Notes: generated from the letters alone by a model not told the origin. A stretch of DNA of 64,000 nt from Nitrososphaerota archaeon (GCA_021325255.1 JAJPHP010000006.1:1-64000), one strand, 5' to 3'. Shown: positions 43,799-52,667, counted from the first letter of the stretch. Made by a program: numbers and translations.

Positions 43799-44866
43799 TC
43801 ACTTAACTATAGACTCGGAAACAATTCGGCCTACCTCGTCCGTTCTCGACGTTCCGCCTAACTCAACAGGCAAACTAGTCCTGTTTGGGGTGCTTAGCAG
43901 CTTCTCGATTGCAAGCTCTATTTCGAGGGACGCGTTTTTGAGTCTGGGGTCTTGATTGACATGTGATAAGTAATCAAGCATGAGGGCGGCTGATCTTATC
44001 TGACCAATCGGGTTGGCTATGCCTTTGCCAGCGATATCGGGCGCGCATCCGTGAGTGGGCTCAAAATAAGCTTGCTTCGTTTCGTAGTTGATGTTGGTCC
44101 CGGGAGTCATTCCCAGTCCACCGCAAATCTGACCAGCGAGATCGCTCAGCAAATCCCCCAAGAGATTCTCTCCACTTATTACATCAAATTTCGAAGAATC
44201 TCTGACGAGGGCCGCGCAGACCGCATCTGCGTACATGTGTTCGAAGACGACATCCGGATACTCCAGAGACATCTTCTGGAATTCCCTCAAGTACATTCCG
44301 TGAGTCATTCTGAAGATATTTGCCTTTGTAGCGAGTGTTACTTTGGCTCGGCTATTTTCGCTCCGCGCTCTGTTGCGAGCATATTCGAAAGATAACCGTG
44401 CGATTCTCTGAGCCGCTCTTGTCGTGAAAACACCGGAGGAGACCCACACGCCGGGAACGATTTCCATCTCCAGCGCCTTGTAGAATCCCTCGGAATTTTC
44501 GCGAATCACGACCAGATCCGTGTCGGGTCTAAGCGCGGGCGGGCAGATTCCTGGAAACGACCGGGCCGGCCTTATGTTTGCATAAAGATCATAGCCGAAT
44601 CGAAGACGCGTGTTTATTTCCATGACGGTCTCGCCCACAGGTCCTTTGAGACACGCATCACTTCTTTCGAATTCCTCCTCGCTGCTCTTAGGGAGCGCCT
44701 CTCCATTTTGACGAAGAGACGCATCGCCAGCAGGCACTTCAAAGTATTCGAGATTGAACCTGAATCTATCCTGAACCGATGTTAGGACATCTAGCGTGGC
44801 ATCAACTATTTCGGGACCTATGCCATCGCCCTTCATCACGCATACGGTGTAACAATTTTTGGCCAT
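43799..44866 (-). CDS. Isocitrate/isopropylmalate/tartrate dehydrogenase family protein
   Basis: A 355-residue beta-decarboxylating dehydrogenase. It begins with CVMKGDGIGPEIV, has the substrate Arg region YANIRPARSFPG near 95-106 and RENSEGFY near 121-128, the metal Asp region NLLGDLLSDLAGQICGGLGM near 234-253, and the NAD motif EPTHGCAPDIAGKGIANPIGQIRSAALML near 269-297. The Ser after REN is shifted compared with isopropylmalate enzymes, so homoisocitrate, tartrate or another malate is possible. No leu genes are near, so a role in hydroxyacid breakdown is inferred. Confidence 0.9.
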   Translation of the reverse strand: MAKNCYTVCVMKGDGIGPEIVDATLDVLTSVQDRFRFNLEYFEVPAGDASLRQNGEALPKSSEEEFERSDACLKGPVGETVMEINTRLRFGYDLYANIRPARSFPGICPPALRPDTDLVVIRENSEGFYKALEMEIVPGVWVSSGVFTTRAAQRIARLSFEYARNRARSENSRAKVTLATKANIFRMTHGMYLREFQKMSLEYPDVVFEHMYADAVCAALVRDSSKFDVISGENLLGDLLSDLAGQICGGLGMTPGTNINYETKQAYFEPTHGCAPDIAGKGIANPIGQIRSAALMLDYLSHVNQDPRLKNASLEIELAIEKLLSTPNRTSLPVELGGTSRTDEVGRIVSESIVK

Positions 44867-44978
44867 TGAAAGTCTGACACTTCAGAGAAACGAGGGATGT
44901 ATGCAGACGGTCGAGGAGATCAGAACGATATTCATGAAGACAGAGAGCGACATTTTTCCCAAGTGACTGTTGAAGATC

Positions 44979-44988
44979 GTTTAAAAGC
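44979..44988 (+). promoter_or_regulatory. TATA box of the UbiX-like gene
   Basis: GTTTAAAAGC is about 42 bases before ATG 45026, with a leader of about 15 bases. Confidence 0.5.
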
Positions 44989-45025
44989 TTTGTAGGATCT
45001 TTGAAGAGCCAGAGTAGACAGGTCA

Positions 45026-45601
45026 ATGCGCCTAATCGTAGGTATCTCGGGTGGTTCAGGCTCAATCTACGGAATCAGATTCCTTGAGGTATTAAGAGAC
45101 CTCGGTATCGAATCCCACCTAATAATCACAAAATGGGGAGGTATTACTATCACATACGAGACCGACATGAAGATAGAAGCTGTAAAAAGACTTGCAAGCT
45201 ATACGTATTCGGATGACGATCTTGCGGCCAGAATATCCAGCGGTTCCTTTCTAAACGATGGTATGATAATCATCCCTTGCAGTATGAAGACTATCGGAGG
45301 CATCCTCTCTGGGAATGCGGATAGTCTCTTGGTAAGAGCGGCAGATGTCACACTAAAAGAAGCGCGCCGACTAGTGCTTGTCCCCAGGGAGACACCGCTC
45401 AACAAGATTCATCTCCGCAACCTTCTGTCGGTTGCCGAGGCAGGAGCGATTGTCATGCCTCCAATGCCGGCGTTTTATCATAATCCAAAGTCGATTGATG
45501 ACATTGTCAATCACATTGTCGGGAAGGCTCTTGATCTTTTCGGAGTCAAGCATGACTTGTACAAGAGATGGAGAACCCTTGAGGAGCCAAATGACCGGTA
45601 G
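45026..45601 (+). CDS. ubiX: UbiX/Pad1 family flavin prenyltransferase
   Basis: A 191-residue flavoprotein of normal UbiX length. The FMN-binding VGISGGSGSIYGIRFLE is near residues 4-20, IIPCSMKTIGGILSGNADSLLVRAADVTLKEARRLVLVPRETPLNKIHLRNLL near 83-137 contains nearly all conserved contacts, and PPMPAFYHNP near 149-158 closes the site. It makes prenylated FMN used by UbiD-type decarboxylases. No ubiD is in this window. Convergent with the D-hydroxyacid dehydrogenase. Confidence 0.92.
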   Translation: MRLIVGISGGSGSIYGIRFLEVLRDLGIESHLIITKWGGITITYETDMKIEAVKRLASYTYSDDDLAARISSGSFLNDGMIIIPCSMKTIGGILSGNADSLLVRAADVTLKEARRLVLVPRETPLNKIHLRNLLSVAEAGAIVMPPMPAFYHNPKSIDDIVNHIVGKALDLFGVKHDLYKRWRTLEEPNDR

Positions 45602-45638
45602 ACGTGGTTAAGAAAAATCACAGGAAGTTGGTTGATGA

Positions 45639-46646
45639 CTAGAACTTAGTTGTCTTACTCTTGTTGCTCTTGAGTAACTCGGTATTGACTAGGGAAGGCA
45701 TCTTTCTTCTCTTGAGACCTGCGATCAGATTTTCAGCCGCGATCAGACCCATTTTGGTTCTTGTTACCACCGACGCGCTCCCAATGTGCGGCGCAAGTAC
45801 CACGTTGTCCAGCATGCAAAGAGGGTGATCAGGGGGCAACGGCTCCGGATCAGTGACGTCGAGTGCCGCCGCAAAGATTGTACCACGGCGCAGAGCTTCC
45901 GCAAGGGCCACGTTGTCCACCACGGTGCCGCGCGAAGTATTCACAAGCACTGACGTTCGCTTCATCTTGTCGAGTTGCGTCTTTCCGATCAGATGATAAG
46001 TATCAGCTGAAAGAGGCGTGTGAATTGAAATGAAATCCGAACTTGACAACAGCTTGTTCAGAGGTGCGTACTTTATCCCGAGCTCCCGCTCGAGGTCTCT
46101 CCTGCGATGCCTGCTGTGATATACGACCTTCATGTCGAATCCCCTGGCCCTTCTCGCCACCGCGGCCCCGATTCTTCCCAGACCTATTATCCCAAGAGTA
46201 GCACCGCACACATCTTGCCCCAGCAGCGTAGTAGGGCCCCATGACTTCCACTTTCCTTCCCTGACGTAGCTATCGGCTTCGACCACTCGACGCGCGGCAG
46301 TCATCAGAAGAGCGAATGCAAAGTCCGCTGTGGTCTCGGTCAACACGCCGGGTGTGTTGCCCACCAGAATCCCACGTTTCGTGGCTTCCTTGACGTCAAT
46401 GTTATCGTAGCCGACGGCGCAATTGCTAATGACTTTGAGCTTGGGAGCTTTGCTCATTACTTCGGAATCAATCCTTTCCGTAAGCAGGGTAACAATACCG
46501 TCCATATCGGAAACTCTCGCGAGGAGTTCTTCCCGGGGAGGGGGAAGCTCTCCCTGCCATACTACGGCGTCGCATTCTTCGCTTATCCTGTCGAGAGCTT
46601 TTCTTGGAAGAGCTCTAGTCACATAAACTCTGGGTCTTGAGTTCAT
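45639..46646 (-). CDS. D-2-hydroxyacid dehydrogenase (glyoxylate/hydroxypyruvate reductase type)
   Basis: A 335-residue enzyme. The substrate loop NCAVGYDNIDV is near 74-84, the NAD motif GIIGLGRIGAAVARRA near 152-167, the catalytic Arg in NTSRGTVVD near 237-245, Glu in DVTDPEPLPPDHPL near 265, and His in LAPHIGSAS near 286-294. HSRHRRR after beta-2 suggests NADP preference. It reduces glyoxylate, hydroxypyruvate or 2-ketogluconate; in archaea the glyoxylate reductase type is common. A TATA box lies about 43 bases before the ATG. Confidence 0.92.
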   Translation of the reverse strand: MNSRPRVYVTRALPRKALDRISEECDAVVWQGELPPPREELLARVSDMDGIVTLLTERIDSEVMSKAPKLKVISNCAVGYDNIDVKEATKRGILVGNTPGVLTETTADFAFALLMTAARRVVEADSYVREGKWKSWGPTTLLGQDVCGATLGIIGLGRIGAAVARRARGFDMKVVYHSRHRRRDLERELGIKYAPLNKLLSSSDFISIHTPLSADTYHLIGKTQLDKMKRTSVLVNTSRGTVVDNVALAEALRRGTIFAAALDVTDPEPLPPDHPLCMLDNVVLAPHIGSASVVTRTKMGLIAAENLIAGLKRRKMPSLVNTELLKSNKSKTTKF

Positions 46647-46683
46647 CTGGAATAATCTGTCGCAGATCGGTCCTGTCGGATTC

Positions 46684-46694
46684 TATATACAAAA
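46684..46694 (-). promoter_or_regulatory. TATA box of the D-2-hydroxyacid dehydrogenase gene
   Basis: Minus-strand TTTGTATATAG is about 43 bases before ATG 46646, with a leader of about 14 bases. Confidence 0.5.
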
Positions 46695-47070
46695 AGCCAC
46701 TGATCGCCGTTACTTTGTTTTTTAAGGCTCGAAAGATGCCAACCGACTTTCAACAAACACTTAATGAACATTCTCAAAACCATGCGACTAATGTAAAATG
46801 AAATGAGTCGTAACCAGCGAAGAGCTCTTGGAATGAAGAATTTTGCAAATGTTGCAACGGTTAGCTTGGATTGAGCGATATGCGTGGCCCAGATTTTGTT
46901 ACCTGCGGATTTCTCCATTATCACTTTGACAAAATAGCTCTTGAGATTCATTGATTGTTCCTATTGTGGTGGGGTCTTCGACAAACTCACTTTGGGCTCA
47001 AGTTCTCAAGAACCTCATGACAATATCATATACTTCAATTACTCAAGACATTGACCGCGTTGTAACGGAT
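46695..47070. other. Gene-poor AT-rich stretch
   Basis: The only sizeable frame is a minus-strand 102-codon one (46643-46951) rich in aromatic and basic residues, overlapping the start of the hydroxyacid dehydrogenase. It has no recognisable domain and I do not consider it supported. Confidence 0.4.
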
Positions 47071-47590
47071 TCATCTTTTTGGGGGCTGTTTTGGTGGGAG
47101 GGGTGTCCATCGATTTATCACTTGGACTCTGTCAAAATCTGAATCCGCAGAGGCCAAATCAGAACATCCAATCGATTTCCTGACTGGTAAATGGATGGTA
47201 TCTCTCGGCAACATTGAATCCTTTCTCATGTAGTCCGTGGATGATTCTGTGTGGTATCTGTCGACAGAAAGTATCTCAAGGTTTTGTATCCCAAGAATGA
47301 TATCAACGGCCTTACGTACTTCCTTAGACTGCACGCCAACTTCTTCGAATGGTTTCTGTACTACCTCGAGCGGATTTTTTTATGATGCTTATCTTCAATA
47401 GCCCTTTAGCAATATCTTGTACATGACCTCATGTAAAACCAGGGAAGAGGTGAAGCCTGCTACTTCTACTCTTTCTATTCTCTCGAGGAGCGGGCTGCAT
47501 GCTCTTTGAATCTCTTTCTGGCCCTCTGAGATAAAGGTGGTACACATTAGCATCAAGAAAAATTGATACTCCTTTTGGGTAATTTGCCAA
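47071..47590 (-). pseudogene. Decayed VapC-type PIN-domain toxin
   Basis: Read on the minus strand, the pieces of one PIN domain appear in order in different frames. TTG 47590 opens MANYPKGVSIFLDANVYHL, with the first acidic residue. After a frameshift near 47530 comes LLERIERVEVAGF and SLVLHEVMYKILLKGY followed by a stop near 47390, with the second acidic residue. The last piece, within 47071-47334, reads LPRDTIHL and LASADSDFDRVQVINRW, holding the last acidic residues. All four active-site positions are visible but no intact frame exists, so the ribonuclease is dead. The broken antitoxin lies immediately upstream. Confidence 0.75.
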
Positions 47591-47608
47591 GATACTGTGC
47601 CAAGCTAG

Positions 47609-47859
47609 TCAGCGTCTGTACTTTTTTGAATAGTGAAGAGAAACTAGCTTCATTATTGCAATGTCAATTTCGTCTTTGTCTGCCTGACCTAGGGATCCTG
47701 CATCTTCCTTTATCTTGGTGCGCCTTATCGGACTGATTATTGCGTGATCCCCTTTCTTCAACCAGAGCTATATCTCCCCGAACCTTCATCCACTTCCCAT
47801 CCGTTTCTAAGCTCCTCGGGGAGTGTGATTTGTCCTTTCTTTCTTACTCGTATTCTCAC
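47609..47859 (-). pseudogene. Decayed AbrB/VapB-type antitoxin
   Basis: On the minus strand the stretch from GTG 47859 reads VRIRVRKKGQITLPEELRNG and then WEVDEG, a classic AbrB swapped-hairpin start. The frame then shifts to GDIALVEERG and shifts again to DHAIISPIRRTKIKEDAG, ending in YSKKYRR before TGA at 47609-47611. Two indels therefore destroy it. It stands 19 bases before the VapC remnant, the normal vapBC order. Confidence 0.75.
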
Positions 47860-48101
47860 TTTCTGTATTAAGAGATCTAGTAAGACCTGGGCTCATAAAT
47901 CTCACTGACGTAAGAAATCTTGCCACGACAAAGAAGAAGAGTACAGAAAATCCCCTTCTTGCGTGGATTGAGATGTACAGGGATGGTTGTTGCAATTGCC
48001 ACAAGAGCAAAATTTGATTTGGCGAGTTCATGTATATCCGAACATAACGCTAAAACGAGTATGTTCCAGTTTGAAAGAAGCGGGAGTGTTAGAATTTCTT
48101 T

Positions 48102-48428
48102 TTGAAACCACAAGAAATCAAGATCGACTTTCCACAGATGGCCTGGACCGAAGTGGTTGGCGGAGGCAGAGCCGGCAGGGCGAAGAAACGAGTTCTGAAG
48201 GATGGAAGAAATACTATTCGAATACTGGAGTTGTCCCCAAAGTGGAATGAAAGAGAGTGGTGCAGGAGAGCACACATCGGATACGTACTTTCAGGAGCCT
48301 TGCGCTTACAGTTCGAATCCACGTCTGAGCGGCTTGAAATCAAAAAGGGTCAGGGTTTCGCCATACCAAAACGCTACGCCCACAAAGCAAGCTGCAAATC
48401 GCTTACTCGATTGTTCATTGTTGGTTAA
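48102..48428 (+). CDS. Small cupin-domain protein
   Basis: A 108-residue single cupin. RILELSPKWNEREWCRRAHIGYVLSGALRLQFE near residues 41-73 forms the first cupin motif, though only one His is kept, and LEIKKGQGFAIPKRYAHKA near 79-97 the second with a His. The metal site is therefore incomplete compared with classic cupins. Start TTG 48102; ATG 48138 is a shorter option. It stands alone beside decayed sequence, and its role is unknown. Confidence 0.7.
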   Translation: MKPQEIKIDFPQMAWTEVVGGGRAGRAKKRVLKDGRNTIRILELSPKWNEREWCRRAHIGYVLSGALRLQFESTSERLEIKKGQGFAIPKRYAHKASCKSLTRLFIVG

Positions 48429-48864
48429 AGTTTAGAACTATTGCAGCTGATGTTGGGATTATACTCCGAAGATTCATAAACCGCCTGAGGCTCCTAACTC
48501 CAAAATTCTGTTCATTTATCGTTGGAGATGCGAGAGTTACAGACGTGCGCTAACCAGAGACCGAACACAACCTATCCGACGCTTGGAAAGAATGGGTATG
48601 AGAGAACTAACGGAACGAATGGCTCGCCTCGAATTTAGGACAGGCAAGCAACGAAGGCTTCTCTAACCCTAGGATAAGGTTTGCAAGACACGCCAAGAAT
48701 TGCAGGGGTGAAGCAAGGAGGTTTCTCACAGTATGGGCGAGGGCTTTAGTACACCCCTAGCCTATGGCCTATGAGAAAACACGTAGGGAATGAGACGAGA
48801 AGCTACTATGCGCACCAGTATGGTGCTGATAGTTGGGATTCCCCTCGTCAACTCTAATGAGATA
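48429..48864. other. Non-coding stretch with possible transposase remnant
   Basis: No intact gene. Short plus-strand pieces such as RRLERMGMRELTERMARLE (about 48577-48633) and FSTPLAYGL followed by stops and GMRREATMRT (about 48740-48820) loosely recall the C-terminal end of IS605-type TnpB proteins. The match is by eye only and weak. Confidence 0.25.
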
Positions 48865-49872
48865 TCATCTGAAATTAGGCATTACGCACTCCGCGAACAT
48901 CCTAAATGTCTTGTACCAATCATCTGTGGAGGCGGGTCTGATCGCTACTTTCGAAATTCCCAACCCTTCGAGATCCCGCATAACACGACAAATGTCATCG
49001 GGATTTCCGGCGAGGACCATCCGGTCCACGAGCTCGTCAGGGACGAATTTCGCCATCTCAAGGGCATCTTCCCACCTATCAGAGTGCACGAGATCGTACT
49101 TCTCATAGTTCTCCTTCATTTCGTGGATGCGCCGCCAGAAAGAATCGCCAAGTTGCAGGCCCGTCTTTTCTATCAACTGAGGAAAGACCATGGCAAACCA
49201 GGTCACGCTGGGTTTTATCCTGTATCTTGCGACGTTCCTGTCCTCGTCGATCGAAGAGAGCGCGCACCAAGTCAAATCTCTTGTTTCGAAATCCACTCCT
49301 GCCTCCTGCGACCCCGACCTCACCTGATCAACGGCCCATCTAGTGAGGCCCGGTCCGAGCTGCATGATTGTGCCGTCGCCTATCTTTCCGGAGAGTTTGA
49401 GCATGTTGGGACCCGTAGCCATCGTGTATATCGGGATGCCGCCGTGTGCGTACCTTATCCCGAACTCGCCTGTGCTGTACTTGAATTTCTTTCCCTCGGT
49501 CAGGTTCTTTACGTAGTCAACCGCTTCGGCGAGCTCCTTGAGTTTCAAGGGCTTCATACCTATCTTCCTGACTCCGCTGTCCCCTGTCCCCATTGTAAGG
49601 AGAGCTCGTCCACCGGAGATCTCATGGACAGTGCAAATTGCGCTTGCGAGCACCGAAGGGTGTCTTATGGAAGGCGGCGAGACCATGGTGCCAAGTCTAA
49701 GCTTCTTGGTCACGGTGGCCGCCACGGACATTATGGCAAACGGATTCGGATAGACCATCTGGGAATCAGGATAGAAAGCGTACGAGTACCCGAGCTCCTC
49801 TGCCTCTCTGCTGTACTTCACGTAAACACTGGGTTCGGCATAGAGCGCACCCATGCTTATTCCAAATTCCAT
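48865..49872 (-). CDS. LLM class F420-dependent oxidoreductase (methylenetetrahydromethanopterin reductase-like)
   Basis: A 335-residue luciferase-like protein. It shows MEFGISMGALYAEP at the start, LGYSYAFYPDSQMVYPNPFA near 27-46, LRLGTMVSPPSIRHPSVLASAICTVHEISGGRALLTMGTGDSGVRKIG near 58-105, closely like Mer-type enzymes, and PIYTMATGP near 145. It likely uses F420. A GGGAG site precedes the ATG by about 10 bases. A long opposite-strand frame (48790-49881) is its shadow. It follows the amidase on the same strand by 143 bases. Confidence 0.88.
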   Translation of the reverse strand: MEFGISMGALYAEPSVYVKYSREAEELGYSYAFYPDSQMVYPNPFAIMSVAATVTKKLRLGTMVSPPSIRHPSVLASAICTVHEISGGRALLTMGTGDSGVRKIGMKPLKLKELAEAVDYVKNLTEGKKFKYSTGEFGIRYAHGGIPIYTMATGPNMLKLSGKIGDGTIMQLGPGLTRWAVDQVRSGSQEAGVDFETRDLTWCALSSIDEDRNVARYRIKPSVTWFAMVFPQLIEKTGLQLGDSFWRRIHEMKENYEKYDLVHSDRWEDALEMAKFVPDELVDRMVLAGNPDDICRVMRDLEGLGISKVAIRPASTDDWYKTFRMFAECVMPNFR

Positions 49873-50015
49873 TTTTTTTGAACTCCCAAGCAGATCTATT
49901 CTACGTGTCGAAAAGAAATTCTTGATTCAGTTTACTTTAATCTTTACAGTTTGCGGTATTGTACTAACCCAAGAATTGGCTAGCTCAATGTTTTGGGCAA
50001 CACCAATCTCTAGAC

Positions 50016-51566
50016 TTAGAGTTTTCTCCAGTCAAAAGACTGTTCAAAAGTGTAGCCCATTCGAATGAGCAATCCCTCGTTCCAGTGCTTTGTAACGAGC
50101 TGTAGGCCGATTGGGAGATCTTCTCTGATGGCGCACGGAATGCTTATCGCAGGATGACCGGTCACGTTGAATGGTAAGGTGTTACTTATGACGAAGGTAC
50201 CGGTCTCGGCCATCTCCCTAAATGAAATTGAGGAACGAAGTTTTGTGGGTTTCATCGGAGTGGTCGGCAACGCAAGTACATCGTATTTGCTTAACCGCGC
50301 GTTGAACTCCTCCCTCAATAACCTCCGAAGGTTCTGAGCCTTCGAATGATGAACGCCGAAGTACTCCTCTCGAAGGTATCTGTCCACAATCAGCGTAACC
50401 TTGATGAGAGGAGGTAAATCCGAGCTCTTCATCTTGATCGCTCTACCAAAGAACTCGTTCCAGTGAGTGTTGTAGTAGCCCTCATGTCCATTGCCCTCTC
50501 CGTTGGACGCAACTGTAGCAGCGTAGCCGTGGACAAGTATTCCCGTCCATATCGCTGGCGCGTCCTTGAACATTGGAATCGACACCTCGTCTACATCCGC
50601 GCCGAGCTCGGAGAACTTGTCGAGCGCCTTCTTCACCGCGCCGTTGACGTCTTCTTCGCTTACCTTCCAATCCATGGATTCTTTGATGAGTCCAACTTTG
50701 AGGTTCTTGACGTCTGCGACGAGATGGTTAGTGTACTTGTCAACCTTGATAGGACCCCTCACCCACTGTGGGTCCTTATCATCTTCTCCCGCAATCACTT
50801 CTAGGGCCGTTGCAAGCTCAGCCACCGTCCTGGTTAGAGGGCATACATAGTCGAGGGTGTGATCCACGTAAGCAAGGCCGAAGGTGGGTACGAGGCCCTG
50901 GGTGGATTTGATACTCGTGGTCCCAGTCCACGCTGCCGGGATGCGAGCGCTTCCTGCCTGGTCTACCGAGATTGCGATGTCTAGGTCGCCATGCGCGACC
51001 GCTGCGCCAGAACCGGAAGATGACCCGCCGGGAGAGTAATCGGGTCGCATGGGGTTCCTGACAGCGCCGTAGAAGCTTGACTCGGAGGTCCCGGAAAATG
51101 ACATGTCATCCATGTTGAGCTTCCCCACAATATCCGCCCCCGCTCTCAACAAACGCGTTGCAACCGTCGCGTCAATATTTGGTATGTAACCTTGACAAAT
51201 CCTCGAACCATTAGTCATCGGAATGCCTCTCAGACTGACATTGTCCTTGAGCCCCACCTTCTTGCCCTTCAAGGGGCCGGTATCGGCTCCCTTTACAAAG
51301 CATTTAGTGATGAACATGTTAAAGGGATCCTCCTCCGGCGTGGGTCGATGCCCTAGCTCGCGAAATGAAAACTCGGAAGGAATCGAAGGCTCGACAAGTT
51401 CGTCCAGTCTGTCAAACTGGCTGAGTAAGTCGTTCGAGAGCTCTACTAGATCTCTAAACTCCGTGTCCGGGAGATTTCCGAGATAGACCTCTGCTGCGAT
51501 CTTCTGAAGTCTGTCGAGGGATAGTCTGCTGATCTTGCCTCTAGGGCGGATTACTGTGGGTTCCAC
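50016..51566 (-). CDS. Amidase signature family enzyme
   Basis: A 516-residue amidase. The catalytic Ser-cisSer-Lys triad is visible: Lys in GLKDNVSLRG near 105, the GGSSSGSGAAVAHG signature near 182-195 with the cis-Ser, and the nucleophile Ser in VDQAGSARIPAAW near 202-214. It hydrolyses an amide; it is far from any gatB or gatC gene, so it is a stand-alone amidase rather than GatA. GTG start at 51566, with a TATA box about 30 bases upstream implying a leaderless message. Confidence 0.92.
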   Translation of the reverse strand: MEPTVIRPRGKISRLSLDRLQKIAAEVYLGNLPDTEFRDLVELSNDLLSQFDRLDELVEPSIPSEFSFRELGHRPTPEEDPFNMFITKCFVKGADTGPLKGKKVGLKDNVSLRGIPMTNGSRICQGYIPNIDATVATRLLRAGADIVGKLNMDDMSFSGTSESSFYGAVRNPMRPDYSPGGSSSGSGAAVAHGDLDIAISVDQAGSARIPAAWTGTTSIKSTQGLVPTFGLAYVDHTLDYVCPLTRTVAELATALEVIAGEDDKDPQWVRGPIKVDKYTNHLVADVKNLKVGLIKESMDWKVSEEDVNGAVKKALDKFSELGADVDEVSIPMFKDAPAIWTGILVHGYAATVASNGEGNGHEGYYNTHWNEFFGRAIKMKSSDLPPLIKVTLIVDRYLREEYFGVHHSKAQNLRRLLREEFNARLSKYDVLALPTTPMKPTKLRSSISFREMAETGTFVISNTLPFNVTGHPAISIPCAIREDLPIGLQLVTKHWNEGLLIRMGYTFEQSFDWRKL

Positions 51567-51588
51567 GGTTCATCTGCTGCCGTCATAG

Positions 51589-51602
51589 GAATTAAATTAG
51601 CT
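51589..51602 (-). promoter_or_regulatory. TATA box of the amidase gene
   Basis: Minus-strand GCTAATTTAATTCC is centred about 29 bases before GTG 51566. Confidence 0.5.
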
Positions 51603-51609
51603 TTCTGCG

Positions 51610-52015
51610 TCATTCCTTAAGGACGAAACGACGAAAAGAAGTAGAGGTCGAGAAGCGAAAAGTATCAATGTAGGTGACAGGACGACTAAAAGTTTTGTCT
51701 TCAATTCTATCTGCCTTTGAAACTTTTCGAAAGGCCAGTATGAGTTCGCCCAGGAACTTTGAAAATAGGTGATTCGCGCCTAAATCCTACTTCACATAGG
51801 TGCGCTCGAAGCACCCATCTTTAAGTTTGGTGTGGATACATTGTGAAGGAATAGCTCACTAGAATCGGGTACGACTGCTTCAGATTTGTGGAAATTATTC
51901 CTTTGAAGAATTTCGATCCTGAAGAAAAGTGAATGATGCTAGTCTATGATCATGAATTATGAATAGACAGTTGTTGCTCAACTAATCATATCGGTCATAC
52001 GGGACCCTGTGGCGG
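51610..52015. other. Non-coding stretch, nothing recognised
   Basis: About 400 AT-rich bases without a convincing frame, tRNA-like fold or repeat. Confidence 0.5.
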
Positions 52016-52240
52016 TCATAAAATATCACTATCTTTGCTCGTTGGTCTTAAAAGCAATAGTCCGGAGAGCATCAGGCTGATCCAACCCGCGAGAAGGTTG
52101 ACAAGGAGCGAACCTCCAAACACGGTTGGATACCGCTCTCAGGCGATCCTCCTGATTAGATGCGAAAGGCCATTACCCGCGAGAAAGCCACTGAGTAGCC
52201 AAGCGATGCAGCCAGAAACATGAGACCCACTAGCTGGTCT
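52016..52240 (-). pseudogene. Remnant of a small membrane protein with an in-frame stop
   Basis: On the minus strand one frame reads WLLSGFLAGNGLSHLIRRIA, then TGA, then ERYPTVFGGSLLVNLLAGW and two further hydrophobic turns before the final stop. Replacing that TGA by a Gly codon (GGA) would give a smooth two-helix membrane protein. There is no start codon in the frame, and an upstream stop lies at 52241-52243, so the 5' end is also lost or shifted. It lies directly after the GC-rich cupin gene on the same strand. Confidence 0.45.
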
Positions 52241-52283
52241 TCAGGTTTCACTTCGGTCACCGCAACAAACCAGACTGAGCGGG

Positions 52284-52667
52284 TCAGCCAACAGGTACGC
52301 TCGTAATAATCAGCGCCTCGAACGGCGGGTCACCGACAGTCAGCGTGATGTGACCGCGCCCGCTTGTGTCGGTGGCGAGAACGAGATCACCGGGCCCGAA
52401 TTGGCGAGAGGTCCCATCGCTGACCTTGACCTCGATGACGCCACGCAGCATCACCACCCACATCTGCTCGGCTGCTGGATGCGGTTCGCTATCAAAGGCA
52501 GCGAAGCGGAGAAAGGCTGCACCATGTGCAGGTCCGAGAGCGCCGACGAACATTGCTGGCACTCCTTCCGCGACTTGCTGCTCGTTCAGGTGCAGTTCCA
52601 TGTCCTCGAACGCTGATCCGCCGTCGTCAGTGCTGACGACGCGTGTGAAGCTCTTCACCCTGCTCAT
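52284..52667 (-). CDS. Cupin-domain protein of foreign-looking composition
   Basis: A 127-residue cupin. It shows LGPAHGAAFLRFAAFDSEPHPAAEQMWVVMLRGVIEVKVSDG near 43-84 and FGPGDLVLATDTSGRGHITLTVG near 88-110. A His in EPHPA and Glu in AEQ are candidate metal ligands. The gene is clearly richer in G and C than its AT-rich surroundings and uses codons such as GCG and CGC more than neighbours, which suggests recent acquisition, perhaps from bacteria. Function unknown. Confidence 0.75.
   Translation of the reverse strand: MSRVKSFTRVVSTDDGGSAFEDMELHLNEQQVAEGVPAMFVGALGPAHGAAFLRFAAFDSEPHPAAEQMWVVMLRGVIEVKVSDGTSRQFGPGDLVLATDTSGRGHITLTVGDPPFEALIITSVPVG

Noticed and set aside
46643..46951. Minus-strand frame of 102 codons before the hydroxyacid dehydrogenase
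   Set aside because: No domain, no promoter or ribosome site, biased residue mix and overlap with the start of a solid gene.
48305..48330. GTTCGAATCC, like a tRNA T-loop
   Set aside because: It lies inside the cupin gene and no acceptor stem, D-arm or anticodon arm can be built around it.
48790..49881. Plus-strand open frame of 363 codons
   Set aside because: It lies opposite the LLM enzyme gene, whose product has clear family motifs. The plus-strand product is rich in His, Arg and Cys with no domain, typical of an antisense shadow.
51610..52015. Search for repeats, CRISPR or tRNA in the gap after the amidase
   Set aside because: No direct repeats, regular spacing or cloverleaf seen.
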